Source: Candidatus Coatesiibacteriota bacterium
GTDB taxonomy: Bacteria > RBG-13-66-14
Reading direction: 5' to 3'
Assembly: GCA_014728185.1 (NCBI GenBank)
Contig: WJMB01000138.1
Coordinates: forward strand, 1 to 34,353
Length of the DNA stretch: 34,353 bases
The position numbers were made by a program, and so were the translations under genes. Under the pieces are notes generated by a model that worked only from the letters and a program-made list of their open reading frames with translations, was not told the origin of the DNA and did not search any database. Of the stretch, positions 7,770-16,504 are shown in pieces (positions within the stretch are counted from its first letter, which is position 1; every line of letters starts with the position of its first letter).

Positions 7770-9779
7770 TCAGTCGTAGAAGACCCAGGAGAAGCTCAGG
7801 TGGAAACCCGGCGGCGCGGTCAGGCGACCCAGGCCGTCGAATTCCATCCCGCCGCCGATCAGGTTGTTCAACCGCAGGCTGATATCGAAGTCGATCACCC
7901 GGGCGCGGATCAGCAGGTCCAGGGTGAACAGGTCCGTATCCGGCGTCGTGCCCGGCTCACCCGGGTAGGCGGTGTCGAGGATACGGTTGGCGTAGCTCAG
8001 GTGGGCTTCTCCGGTGAGGGTCAAATCACCCTGGAAGAAGCGCCCGGCGTAGCCCAGAGCGGCGCGACCCATGAACCAGGGACCCTTGTCGTCCCGCCAG
8101 GCCAGGGAACCGACCAGGCGCAGCCGCAGCGGTGAGCCGCGAAGCTCGTCGTTCTTCTGCTCGATCTGGTCTCGTCCGATGCCGCCCTGGATCCAGGGGT
8201 CGTCGTGATGCCCGAGAGTCAGTTCGAGCTCGCCGCCGTAGAGCTCTCGAGACTCGGCGGCGTTGACCAGACCGGCGCCTTCGTCGCTCAGCGCATCCGC
8301 CAGACCGCCGTAATAGCCGGTCAGTTGGAGCTTGAGCGGGTCAAGCCGGGTAACGCGCAGCCCGGCCTCCAGGTTCCAGCCGCGTTCGGGCTCCAGCTCG
8401 CCGATGGCCCGCTGGCGCTCCTCCAGGCTCGGTGGACGGTGACCGTCGGCGTAATTGACGAAGACCGAGTCCAGGCCCAGGCGGTGCTGGAGGCCCTGTA
8501 GAAAGCCCAGGCTGAAGGCCGGCGCGCCGCCGCAGCGTGAGTCCTCGTCGTAGCGGGCGGCGGCGACAATCTGGGTCAGGCCCTCGAAGAGTCCCTGCTC
8601 CAGGCTCAGCGCACCGCCGTAGCGATAGAGACGATCGTCAGCGTAGGCCGTTGACTCTTCCAGCCAGCCGTCCAGGGTCAAGCCGAGGCGGGCTCCCCTC
8701 CAGGGGGCCAGGTCCAGTTTGAGCAGCCCGTCGTAGACATCGGCCTCGTAGTAACTCGGCTCGGGCAGTTCTCCGGGAAAGAGCTGGTCGTAATCGGTCA
8801 AGCTGCGCGAGCGCTCACGGTCGTTGTAGCGCAGATCGCCGCGCAGGCGGCCCCAGTCAGCCAGGGGCAGCTCGAGCCAAGCGCCGTAGCTGTATAGATT
8901 GAGGTCGTCGCGGCGTTGGGCCTCGGAGTGCGACCAGCGGTCGCCGTAGCGCGAGTAGTGGCTGCGGGCGTAGATGCCAATGCGACCGTCGTCGTAGCGC
9001 TCTCCGGGTTGGGTGAGCCCCAGGTCGAAGGCCAGCTCTGCGTCCAGGTCGCCACCGTCGGAGTCCAGGCCGTGCTCGGCGGAGTCGGCGCTCCACTTGG
9101 AGCCGCCCACCTTGTAGGCCAGGCGCCAGCGCTGATCGGTAAAGCGTCCCCAGTAGCTCTGATCGTTATAGGTGCCGCTGCCGCCGCCCACCTGGGCCAC
9201 GGCCAGGGTGGGACGTCGAGCTGAGCGGGTGACCACGTTGATCACCCCGCCGGGGGCCCCGGCGTAGAGACCGCCGCCGGGGGTGCGCAGGATCTCCACC
9301 CGGCGGACCAGATTGAGCGGGATGCGTGCCAGGGCCTCGCTCCACCAGACGCCGTGATCGACGGGCAGGCCGTCGATGTAGACGCGCAGGTGCTGGGTGG
9401 AGTGACCGCGCACCGCCAGGCCGCCGTTGTCGCCCAGTCGGTAGCGCTGATCCGGGTAGAGGCCGGCCTCGAAGGCCAGGGCGTCGGCCAGGCCGGCGTA
9501 GTTGAACTCGCGCAGGCGGGCGCCGGAAATCACACTGACGGCGAAGGGCGTGCTCTCCACGTTACGCAGTGAGCCGCCGATGATCAGGCTGTCGGTGAGG
9601 TCGTCTTCGAGGTAGGCTTCGTGGAAGGCTTCGGCGAGGAGGCGGTCGCGTTCGAGCTGCTCCGGGGTCAGCTCGGGTCGGGGCTTTTCGGGCAGGTCCT
9701 GCTGTGCGACGGCGCCGGCGACCATCAGGATCGACAGCGCGGCGACCAGAATGAAACCGCGACGGGGCGGGGGGTTCAA
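7770..9779 (-). CDS. TonB-dependent outer-membrane receptor
   Basis: TonB-dependent receptors import chelated metals, vitamins or sugars across the outer membrane. The 669-residue protein has a signal peptide (about 1-26, ending AGAVAQ) and an acidic linker (27-60). A TonB-box-like TDSLIIGGS lies at about 62-70. The plug domain (about 72-190) contains VRGHSTQHLRVYIDGLPV, VRRVEILRTPGGGLYAGAPGGVINVVT. A beta-barrel with alternating aromatic strands follows, ending FHLSFSWVFYD, an aromatic C-terminal strand suited to BAM recognition. The start is TTG at 9779, overlapping the TGA of the preceding gene (ATTGA) with GGGAG 5-9 nt upstream, so translation is probably coupled. The substrate cannot be told from sequence. 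The family-typical TonB, ExbB and ExbD genes are not in the window. Confidence 0.92.
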   Translation of the reverse strand: MNPPPRRGFILVAALSILMVAGAVAQQDLPEKPRPELTPEQLERDRLLAEAFHEAYLEDDLTDSLIIGGSLRNVESTPFAVSVISGARLREFNYAGLADALAFEAGLYPDQRYRLGDNGGLAVRGHSTQHLRVYIDGLPVDHGVWWSEALARIPLNLVRRVEILRTPGGGLYAGAPGGVINVVTRSARRPTLAVAQVGGGSGTYNDQSYWGRFTDQRWRLAYKVGGSKWSADSAEHGLDSDGGDLDAELAFDLGLTQPGERYDDGRIGIYARSHYSRYGDRWSHSEAQRRDDLNLYSYGAWLELPLADWGRLRGDLRYNDRERSRSLTDYDQLFPGELPEPSYYEADVYDGLLKLDLAPWRGARLGLTLDGWLEESTAYADDRLYRYGGALSLEQGLFEGLTQIVAAARYDEDSRCGGAPAFSLGFLQGLQHRLGLDSVFVNYADGHRPPSLEERQRAIGELEPERGWNLEAGLRVTRLDPLKLQLTGYYGGLADALSDEGAGLVNAAESRELYGGELELTLGHHDDPWIQGGIGRDQIEQKNDELRGSPLRLRLVGSLAWRDDKGPWFMGRAALGYAGRFFQGDLTLTGEAHLSYANRILDTAYPGEPGTTPDTDLFTLDLLIRARVIDFDISLRLNNLIGGGMEFDGLGRLTAPPGFHLSFSWVFYD

Positions 9780-10711
9780 TCCGTCTCCCGGCGCTCCCCG
9801 TTCTCGCTGGAACGGTCGACCAGCAAACCCTCGACGCCCAGGGGGTTGTAGCCGTCGTCGCTCTCGGACGCGTCGTCTTCGAGGTCGAAGAGGTCGTCTT
9901 CGGCGGGGGAGGACTCTCTGTTATCGGACACCGTCTCGCCCGTCGACCCATCCGCCAGCTCGTCCGAGAGATCGATTTCCTCGGCGTCGGCGGGCACCGC
10001 TGATTCACCGGCGGCGCGCCTTGTCGGATCAACCCTCGCACTGTCGACATCGGCCTCGCCGGGCGCTTCATCGTTTCCGGGGCTTTCGGGGAAATCGGCG
10101 GGGCGGCTGGGAGCGGGGGCTTCGTCGGTGGAACCCTCCTCGACGGCCGCGGGCGTATATTCGGTTTCATCGAGGAAACCGCTGGGGCGCTCGTCGGATA
10201 CGCCGGGCTCGGTCGATTCCTCGTTGCCGGATTCGAGCGGTTCGACCCGTTCCTCGGCGGAGGTTTGTTCCGGTGCGGCGCTTTCTTCAACGCGGCCCTC
10301 GTCTGGGAGGTCTACGTCGGGTCGCTCGGACGGGGCCTCGGTTTGAGCGGCGGGCGTCTGCGCAGGCTCATTGACAGCGGACTCGGGCGAGGTCTCAGGC
10401 TCCACCGGTGTCGGCGTCTTCGGGGCGGGCTCGAGCTCCAGGGCCTCATCGAGCTCGGCGATGAGGGCGTCGAGGCGTTCGACGGCGTTGCGGCGCAGCT
10501 TCTCCAGCTCCTCCAGTTGCCGCTTGAGCTCCTCACCGGCCGCCGCGCGCTCCTTGGCCTCTTCGAGCTCCATGTTCAACAGCTCGTTGTCCTCGGCCAG
10601 GGATTGGTTGAGACGCGAGAGGTCGCCGTTGGAGCGCTTTAGCTCGCCGATTTTCTCGACGGCCAGCCGGATGCGGCTCTGTAGTTTGTCGAGCAGTTCT
10701 TCCACGGCCAA
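9776..10711 (-). CDS. coiled-coil protein with long acidic disordered tail (ZapB-like N-terminus)
   Basis: I do not recognise a defined family over the full 311 residues. Residues about 3-95 form a heptad-rich coiled coil (LLDKLQSRIRLAVEKIGEL, LNQSLAEDNELLNMELEEAK) like the small division protein ZapB. From about 96 to the end the chain is disordered-looking and rich in Glu, Asp, Pro, Ser and Ala, with no signal peptide or membrane segment. In several bacterial groups zapA/zapB-type genes follow pheT; here the gene is next after pheT on the same strand, which supports a division-related reading of the N-terminus (inference). The start is TTG with GGAGG 5 nt upstream. Its stop overlaps the start of the TonB-dependent receptor. 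Confidence 0.7.
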   Translation of the reverse strand: MAVEELLDKLQSRIRLAVEKIGELKRSNGDLSRLNQSLAEDNELLNMELEEAKERAAAGEELKRQLEELEKLRRNAVERLDALIAELDEALELEPAPKTPTPVEPETSPESAVNEPAQTPAAQTEAPSERPDVDLPDEGRVEESAAPEQTSAEERVEPLESGNEESTEPGVSDERPSGFLDETEYTPAAVEEGSTDEAPAPSRPADFPESPGNDEAPGEADVDSARVDPTRRAAGESAVPADAEEIDLSDELADGSTGETVSDNRESSPAEDDLFDLEDDASESDDGYNPLGVEGLLVDRSSENGERRETD

Positions 10712-11452
10712 CCTCCGTTTCGTCGCCTTCGGGTTCGAACTACCTTCGCGTTGTCCTTATCGATACCTAGAACTCCAATACGCTAAGTATCTTAACACAC
10801 CAAATCGCCTTCAGGGTAGCCCCGGTGGTCTCGATTGGCAAATTAACGTTGAAGCCCGGCACGATACCAGGTTATTCATTCATGATGAAGTTATAACCGG
10901 CTGCCGACTGAACAGTGGTGCCCCCCCAGCAAGTAGAGTCTTGATTGCCGGTTGGAAACCAGCGAAAGTGCTCCAGTCGCTGGTTCGATGCAGAGTGTTC
11001 TAAGCGATAACCATATCCTCTTGTTTCATCATCCCCTTGTTTAATCAAGACTTAGTGTACTCTTTCATGACCGTGGATTAATGGCAAGAGATCATATACT
11101 CTGATCGGACCGGGCTGTGTTCGTAATCTGCTTATATTACACGTGTAGCAGAAGATATACCTGTCACTTTCCAGCAGAAAAAAGTGGTGGTGATATGGGA
11201 CATGCTCGTTGGATAACCTACCCTGCCTAGTTGCCTGCAAAGAAAGACCACCCGATTGCCGCTCGACTCATAACTGCCCCAATATCAAGTAACAAGACTA
11301 CGCATGATAAGTATCGGGATTCAAGCCGAACGCAACTAAACAGCCAACTCCTCGTGAAGCTCTCATTATCGACCCTGATTTGGTTCGATCACGTTCTATG
11401 ATGGCTTCAATAAATACTTGGGCCGGCGGACAAGCCGACAGGGGACGTTGAG
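10712..11452. other. repeat-bearing intergenic region between pheT and the coiled-coil gene
   Basis: 741 bp without a supported gene. It holds family III copy IIIa (11088-11405). The part at 10840-10990 is AT-rich with GTTAT...ATAAC and GCGATAACC blocks reminiscent of repeat ends but not assignable. CGGC-GGACAA-GCCG just after the pheT stop is a weak hairpin. Confidence 0.5.
11088..11405 (-). mobile_element. family III MITE-like element, copy IIIa
   Basis: 318 bp with ends GAGATCATATACTCTGATCGG... and ...CGATCACGTTCTATGATGGC, imperfect 24-bp inverted repeats. It runs opposite to 31867-32189. Shared blocks are TTACACGTGTAGCAG, CCTGTCACTTTCCAGC, GATTGCCGCTCGACTCATAA and TATCGACCCTGATTTGGTTC. 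No transposase frame. Confidence 0.65.
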
Positions 11453-13834
11453 CTACGAGCGCAGCTCGGCGCCCAGCTCCTCGGCCAGGGCTTTGACGAT
11501 CGCGGCGTGACGGGCGTCCACCTCGTCGTCGGTCAGCGTGCGCTCCGGCGAGCGAAAGCTCAGCGCGTAGGCCAGGGAGCGCCTGCCGGCCCCGATCTGC
11601 TTGCCGGTGTAGACATCGAAGATATCCACGCTCTCCAGCAGCTCGTCGGCGGCGGCCTCGATCACCTCGAGTACGCGAGCGTGGGTCACTCCCTCCTCGA
11701 CGACCAGGGCCAGGTCCCGGGTGACGGGGGGATAGGCGGTCGGGTGTTGGAAAACCGGCTCGCCGCGGCGTTCGATCAGCTTGGCCACGTCCAGCTCCAA
11801 CCCCCAGGCCGGATCGCCCTCCAGCTCGTAGGTCTCCAGCAGCTCACCGGCGAAGCGCACCAGCCGACCCAGGCGCTCGCCGTCGAGTTCCACGGCCAGG
11901 CGCAGCGTCGTGTCCGGCGTGGTCTCCAGTGGTTTCAACTCCACCTCGGGGAGCTTGAGTGAATCGAGCAGCGCTTCCAACAGCCCCTTGAGGTCGTAGA
12001 AGTCGTAGGCGCGCTCGACGGCGTGCCAGCTATCGCCGGGGCGCTTGCCCGCCAGCACGGCGCAGAGGCGCTGGCTCTCCCGGGGAGCCTCGTCGCCCTG
12101 GTGGAAGCTGGTCGAGAACTCGTAGAAGCCTCCACCGGCCAGACCGCGACGGCGGTTGTGCCCGGCGGCGTTGAGCAGGCCGATGAAACCGGTGGGCCGC
12201 AGGAAGGGGTGTCCCTTATCCAGGGGATTGCGCACCCGAACGAGCTCCTCTTCGGCGAAACCGAAGCCGGCTGCCTCCTCGGCGGCGACGAAGTCCGTGC
12301 AGAGGACCTCGCGGCAACCGCCGGCGGCCAGGGCGGCGTGGAGGTGTCCGCGTGGGTCGGGCGGGTTGAGGCGCTCGGCGCGCAGCGGGGGCAGCTCTAT
12401 GGGCACGGCGTCGTAGCCGATGACCTGGCCCAGCTCCTCGATCAGGTCGATCTCCCGGGACAGGTCGGGCCGGTGGCTGGGAGCGGCCCAGCGGCTGGTC
12501 GACCCGGCGTCCTCAAGCAGCTCGCAGCCCAGGCTGCGCAGACTCTCCCGCAATCGCTCATCGGTAATGCTGAACCCCAGAACGGCCTCGGCCCGCTCCC
12601 GGCGCAGCTCGATCTGCGGCACTGTCCAGGGGCGGGGATGGGCGTCGTAGAGCACCTCGTCAATCTCGCCGCCGGCGATCTCGACGATCAGTTCAGCGGC
12701 CAGGCGGGCGGCCTCGGGAGCCAGCTCCGGATCGGCTCCACGGCTGAACAGATGACTCGAGGAGGAATGGACATCCAGGGCGTTGGCCGTGGCACGCACC
12801 GAGGTGGGCTCGAACCAGGCGCTCTCGATGAGGATATCGGTGGTGTCCTCGTCGACGCCGGAGTCACGGCCGCCCATCACCCCGGCCACCGCCACGGGCT
12901 TCTCCGCGTCGGCGATGACCAGCATCTCTTCACTCAAGGCGCAGTCGTCGCCGTCCAGGGTGACGATGCCCTCGCCGGGACGGGCGCGGCGGACGACTAT
13001 CCGGCCGTCCGTGAGTCTGTTCAGATCGAAGGCGTGCAGCGGCTGGCCCAGGCCGTGGAGGATGTAGTTGGTCACGTCGACGATGTTCGAGATCGGTCGG
13101 TGGCCGATGGCGATCAGCCGCTGGGCCAGCCAGTCCGGACCGGGGCCGACCTTCACGCCGCGCACGATCAGCCCGACGTAACGGCGGCAGAGCTCCGGGG
13201 CCTCGACGGCGACCACACCGGGATCATCGATTACTTTGGGCGTGATCCGCGCCCGGGGGGACTCGAAGTCCAGGCCGTGGATCGCCGCCAACTGCCGCGC
13301 CAGACCGAGGTGGGACAACGTGTCGGGCCGGTTGGGCGTAGTCTCGAAGTCGATCACCACGCCGTCACTCGGCGCCAGGCGCTCCAGGGACGCTCCCGGC
13401 TGCCACTCGTCCTCATCCAGCAGCCAAATGCCCGTGTGGTCCGCCGACAGTCCCAGCTCGAGCCGGCTGGCCAGCATACCCCGACTGAGCACGCCCATGA
13501 TCTCGCGCTCGCCCACCGTCAGCAGGGGCAGACGGGTGCCCGATGAAACGTAGGGCACCAAACGGCCGGCGGCTTCGGCGGTGTTGGGCGCACCGGCGAC
13601 GACCTCGACCCGACCGCCGTCGACCTCAACCAGGCAGCGGTAGAGCTTCTTCGACCTTGGCAGCGGCCCAACCTCCAGAACCCGACCGGCTTTAACCTTG
13701 CGAAGGTGCTCATATGCAATGCAAAAACCTTCGGAAACGGCGCAGGAGGTGGTCAGGTCGTCGGCTATCTGTTCCGGCGTGCGGTCGAAGCTTTTTGGCA
13801 GGTAGTCGGCCAGCCAGGTGGTGTAGCACTTCAC
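11453..13834 (-). CDS. pheT: phenylalanine-tRNA ligase beta subunit
   Basis: PheT is the larger subunit of the alpha2-beta2 enzyme that charges tRNA(Phe) and carries the editing site. The 793-residue length is typical. Domains in order are: N-terminal B1 and the EMAP-like tRNA-binding fold (about 35-150, with AGRVLEVGPLPRSKKLYRC); the B3/B4 editing domain (about 210-380); B5 (about 405-475); the degenerate synthetase core (with FLRPTGFIGLLNAAGHNRRRG); and a C-terminal ferredoxin-like anticodon-binding domain (about 695-793, FQHPTAYPPVTRDLALVV and RSLAYALSFRSPERTLTDDEV). The start is GTG (VKCYTTWL), GGGG 9 nt upstream. It normally follows pheS directly; here about 1 kb of repeat DNA separates them, so it may need its own promoter, which I could not identify. 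Confidence 0.97.
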   Translation of the reverse strand: MKCYTTWLADYLPKSFDRTPEQIADDLTTSCAVSEGFCIAYEHLRKVKAGRVLEVGPLPRSKKLYRCLVEVDGGRVEVVAGAPNTAEAAGRLVPYVSSGTRLPLLTVGEREIMGVLSRGMLASRLELGLSADHTGIWLLDEDEWQPGASLERLAPSDGVVIDFETTPNRPDTLSHLGLARQLAAIHGLDFESPRARITPKVIDDPGVVAVEAPELCRRYVGLIVRGVKVGPGPDWLAQRLIAIGHRPISNIVDVTNYILHGLGQPLHAFDLNRLTDGRIVVRRARPGEGIVTLDGDDCALSEEMLVIADAEKPVAVAGVMGGRDSGVDEDTTDILIESAWFEPTSVRATANALDVHSSSSHLFSRGADPELAPEAARLAAELIVEIAGGEIDEVLYDAHPRPWTVPQIELRRERAEAVLGFSITDERLRESLRSLGCELLEDAGSTSRWAAPSHRPDLSREIDLIEELGQVIGYDAVPIELPPLRAERLNPPDPRGHLHAALAAGGCREVLCTDFVAAEEAAGFGFAEEELVRVRNPLDKGHPFLRPTGFIGLLNAAGHNRRRGLAGGGFYEFSTSFHQGDEAPRESQRLCAVLAGKRPGDSWHAVERAYDFYDLKGLLEALLDSLKLPEVELKPLETTPDTTLRLAVELDGERLGRLVRFAGELLETYELEGDPAWGLELDVAKLIERRGEPVFQHPTAYPPVTRDLALVVEEGVTHARVLEVIEAAADELLESVDIFDVYTGKQIGAGRRSLAYALSFRSPERTLTDDEVDARHAAIVKALAEELGAELRS

Positions 13835-14173
13835 AGGCGTACCCCGGGGTTGAGTTGGTTTGGGTTGATCGGCACTGGTTGAAAACGGGGATCAGAAACA
13901 CACTGGGACATGATCGGCTTCAACGGCTTGTTCCGGCGCAGCGCGCGAGGAGCCGAGCCCGTCGATCGTTCATGCAGATCGAGAAGCCAGGCACTCCAGA
14001 ACATTGGCTGGAACTGCAACACCGCCGCATCCACCAAAGAAAGGACAGTTCACCGAGCGGTCACTAGTCGTTCGGTTGCGTCGCGTTTTGATACCGAAGA
14101 TAAGTCGAAGGGCAACCGGATGGACGCTAAACACAAGCTGCTAGCATAATAGGGTATCCTCAAGGCTTACCCC

Positions 14174-14216
14174 TGTCAGCGCTGCTTTTCATCTGCTCAT
14201 TGGAGATAGTAACTCC
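14174..14216 (-). repeat. exact 43-bp inverted copy of 6907-6949
   Basis: Identical over 43 bases to the reverse complement of 6907-6949 (core CTGCTCATTGGAGATAGTAA), with similar sequence continuing outside. This is the most recent-looking duplication among the intergenic repeats. Confidence 0.85.
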
Positions 14217-14229
14217 AGATTAAAGCCTA

Positions 14230-14601
14230 GGGATCACACACGATCATGGACCAGCTAGTTATAACTCGAAACACCGATCCACCTCGAAAAACGGCTGATA
14301 CGAGGCTATGCCGAATGATGTTTGGCCTGTCAACTCAACCCCTCGGCGCCTGCTAGTTATAGCCTGTTAGTTATATATATGATAATTAGTTACTTGGCAT
14401 TAATGAATCGTAATCGAAGCCCATTGCGCCAGGCAGTTTCTTCTTGAGCGCCGAGAAGTCATAACAGGCATTATAGAAATGTGAAACCCCGCTTAACTTG
14501 CCACACACTAAAAACTCGATGTGTAAACCTGCTTGCCCGCTAACTGCTGATAATTGAACGATATTCAGTAACACCATGGTCCGTGACCATTAAGTGATCC
14601 C
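14230..14601 (-). mobile_element. family I MITE-like element, copy C
   Basis: 372 bp, from GGGATCACACACGATCATGG to GACCATTAAGTGATCCC. In this copy both ends read GGGATCAC, making the terminal inverted repeat clearest. Blocks shared with copy A include GCCGAATGATGTTTGGCCTG and CCCATTGCGCCAGGCAGTT. It lies between pheS and pheT. Confidence 0.75.
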
Positions 14602-14735
14602 TTGTTTCATTATCAAGCAATAAGGCCGCGCAAGCTGGTATCGGGGGCACCTTAAGACGCACCCAATCTGCGACTGTCTGCTTGCTGAACCTTTCACTAT
14701 CGGCCCTGATTTGATTCGTAAGAGTTCCATGATCA
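14602..14735 (+). repeat. family III right-end fragment
   Basis: Contains GCTTGCTGAACCTTTCACTA followed by CGGCCCTGATTTGATTCG and TTCCATGATCACG, matching the right end of copies at 11405 (same orientation) and 7156. The left half of the element is missing. Confidence 0.5.
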
Positions 14736-14777
14736 CGTACGATGATAACCCACCGCCACTCGATAAACCGACGGGGA

Positions 14778-14854
14778 GGCGTTGGCGCGTTTGTTGCGCA
14801 GGCGGGGGTTGGTTCGCAGTGGCGGTGCGCACTCGCAAGAAACGTGCCAACGCC
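14778..14854. repeat. long-arm inverted repeat with sigma54-like arms, copy 1
   Basis: Arms of 21 nt (14778-14798 and 14834-14854) pair at 19 of 21 positions around a 35-nt loop. The minus-strand reading of the right arm contains TGGCACG-TTTC-TTGC, a consensus sigma54 -24/-12 pair; the left arm has TGGCGCG-TTTG-TTGC. The arms closely match those at 27460-27541. It lies 15 nt downstream of the pheS stop. Confidence 0.7.
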
Positions 14855-14869
14855 GGTTCAGGCCGGAAG

Positions 14870-15880
14870 CTAGAACTGCTCCAGGAAGCGGACGTCGTTC
14901 TCGTAGAACAGGCGGATGTCGTCGATACCGTAGCGCACCATAGCGATGCGCTCCGGTCCGATGCCGAAGGCGAAGCCGGTGAACATCTCGGTGTCCACGC
15001 CCATCGGCTCCAGCACCGCCGGGTCGACCATCCCGGAGCCGCCCAACTCGATCCAGCCCGTTCCCGAACAGGTCCGGCAGCCGTCACCGCCGCAGGCCGG
15101 ACAGGTTGACTCGATTTCAGCCGAGGGTTCGGTGAAGGGGAAGAAGTGGGGTCGGAAGCGCACTCGGGTCTTCGAACCGAAGAGCGCGCGGGCGAACTCC
15201 ATCAACACGCCCTTGAGGTGGGCGAAACTGACGCCCTTGTCGATCCAGAGCCCCTCGATCTGGTGGAAGACCGGGTAATGCCGGGCGTCGGCGGTATCGT
15301 TGCGATAGCAGCGTCCCGGGGCGATGATGCGCACCGGCGGCTTGGTCGTCTCCAGGGTGCGGATCTGCACCGGGCTGGTCTCGGTGCGCAGCAGCAGATC
15401 GCAGCCCTCGAGGTAGAGCGTGTCCTTCTCGTCGCGGGCCGGGTGGTCCGCCGGGGTGTTGAGTGCGTCGAAGTTGTGGTACTCGTCTTCGATCAGCGGT
15501 CCCTCGGCCGTGGTGAAGCCCAGATCGCAGAAGATATCGACCAGCTCGTCGATAACCTGGTTGACCGGGTGGCGGCGGTGGACCTCGAAGCGGCGTCCGG
15601 GCAGAGTGTAGTCGAGCTGCGGAACCTCGCGACGTGGGGCGCTGAGCTCGGCGGCGCGGGCGGTCAGGCGGCGCTGGATGTCGCCCTTGATCTCGTTGGC
15701 CAGGGCGCCGGCTCGGGGGCGGTCCTCGGGCGGCAGGGAGCCCAAACGGCGCAGCTTCTCGGTCAGCCGGCCCTTGCGGCCCAGGTACTCGACCCGGACG
15801 GCCTCGAGTTCGGCGTTTTCAGCGACTGCGTCCACGCGCTTGAGCGCCTCGCGACGGATCTTCTCCAGGGCTTCGAACAC
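14870..15880 (-). CDS. pheS: phenylalanine-tRNA ligase alpha subunit
   Basis: PheS carries the aminoacylation site of phenylalanyl-tRNA synthetase. The N-terminal helical hairpin (FEALEKIRREALKRV to about residue 90) is followed by the class II core. Motif 2 and substrate residues are visible around HPVFHQIEGLWIDKG. FRPHFFPFTEPSAEIE and a Cys-rich insertion (CPACGGDGCRTCSGTGWIEL), common in bacterial PheS, follow. Motif 3 is GFAFGIGPERIAMVRYGIDD, and the chain ends FLEQF. I start it at the GTG at 15880 (336 residues), preceded by GGAGC, which matches the normal length. A longer in-frame extension to 16051 crosses a terminator hairpin and looks non-coding. It follows rplT in the usual gene order. 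Confidence 0.96.
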   Translation of the reverse strand: MFEALEKIRREALKRVDAVAENAELEAVRVEYLGRKGRLTEKLRRLGSLPPEDRPRAGALANEIKGDIQRRLTARAAELSAPRREVPQLDYTLPGRRFEVHRRHPVNQVIDELVDIFCDLGFTTAEGPLIEDEYHNFDALNTPADHPARDEKDTLYLEGCDLLLRTETSPVQIRTLETTKPPVRIIAPGRCYRNDTADARHYPVFHQIEGLWIDKGVSFAHLKGVLMEFARALFGSKTRVRFRPHFFPFTEPSAEIESTCPACGGDGCRTCSGTGWIELGGSGMVDPAVLEPMGVDTEMFTGFAFGIGPERIAMVRYGIDDIRLFYENDVRFLEQF

Positions 15881-16000
15881 GGTTGCTCCAGCTCTATCTA
15901 GTCGGGTGGCACGGCTTGTGAGTAAACAGTTCTTGCGGCTTATGGGAAATCCGCGGGATCTTCGCATACTGTGAAAAAAGTTATGGTCACCCGGCAGAAT

Positions 16001-16026
16001 GAAAGCCCCCGGGTGAGGGGGCCTGC
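16001..16026 (-). terminator. hairpin between rplT and pheS
   Basis: On the minus strand GCCCCC-TCACCC-GGGGGC followed by TTTC. It lies about 100 nt after rplT and 120 nt before the pheS start. It is either the end of the infC-rpmI-rplT transcript or an attenuator of pheS. Confidence 0.6.
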
Positions 16027-16129
16027 GGCTTGCGGCACATTCCCGCCACACCCCCTGGTATCAGAGAGGTCATGGGCAGGGGGCGTTGATGCTATAAGTC
16101 CGCCGGGTAGGGCGTCCCTGAAGCCTTCC

Positions 16130-16477
16130 TCAGCCTTGAAGCGCCTCGACGACGCTGGTGAAGGCTTGCGGATCGGTGGCGGCCAGATCCGCCAGTATCT
16201 TGCGGTCCAGTTCAACGCCGGCCTTGCCCAGACCGTTGATAAATCGGCTGTAGCTTGTGCCGTTGATTCGGCAGGCGGCGTTGATGCGGGCGATCCACAG
16301 GCGGCGGAAGTGTCCCTTGCGTTTGCGGCGGTCGCGGTAGGCGTACTGCAAAGACTTGGTAACCGCGTCCTTGGCGGTGCGGAACAACCGGCTGCGGCCG
16401 TGCTTGAAACCCGAGGCCCGCTTGAGGACCTTGCGGCGACGGCGGCGGCTGGCGACGTTGTTGATGGCGCGGGGCAT
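16130..16477 (-). CDS. rplT: large-subunit ribosomal protein bL20
   Basis: bL20 is an early-assembly protein of the 50S subunit and, in many bacteria, a translational repressor of its own operon. The 115-residue sequence shows the family signature: a basic N-terminal arm (PRAINNVASRRRRRKVLKRA), GFKHGRSRLFRTAKDAV, YAYRDRRKRKGHFRRLWIARINAA and YSRFINGL. The length is typical. It starts at ATG with AGGAG upstream, 27 bp after rpmI, in the conserved infC-rpmI-rplT order. Confidence 0.98.
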   Translation of the reverse strand: MPRAINNVASRRRRRKVLKRASGFKHGRSRLFRTAKDAVTKSLQYAYRDRRKRKGHFRRLWIARINAACRINGTSYSRFINGLGKAGVELDRKILADLAATDPQAFTSVVEALQG

Positions 16478-16504
16478 GGTCTATCTCCTGCTAAAAGCGC
16501 GGCG

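Larger units (their letters stand above)
13835..14869. other. 1-kb repeat insertion between pheS and pheT
   Basis: It contains, left to right: an unassigned stretch; a family III stub with an exact 43-bp match to 6907-6949 (14174-14216); family I copy C (14230-14601); a family III right-end fragment (about 14602-14735); and a long inverted repeat with sigma54-like arms (14778-14854). No gene is supported; short frames here change phase between repeat copies. Confidence 0.6.

Noticed and set aside
12023..13546. 507-codon plus-strand frame
   Set aside because: It lies wholly antisense to pheT, in a GC-rich gene where long shadow frames are expected; composition is typical of an antisense frame.
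15881..16051. 57-residue N-terminal extension of PheS
   Set aside because: It would translate through a terminator hairpin, is unlike other PheS N-termini, and the GTG at 15880 has a suitable RBS and gives the usual length.
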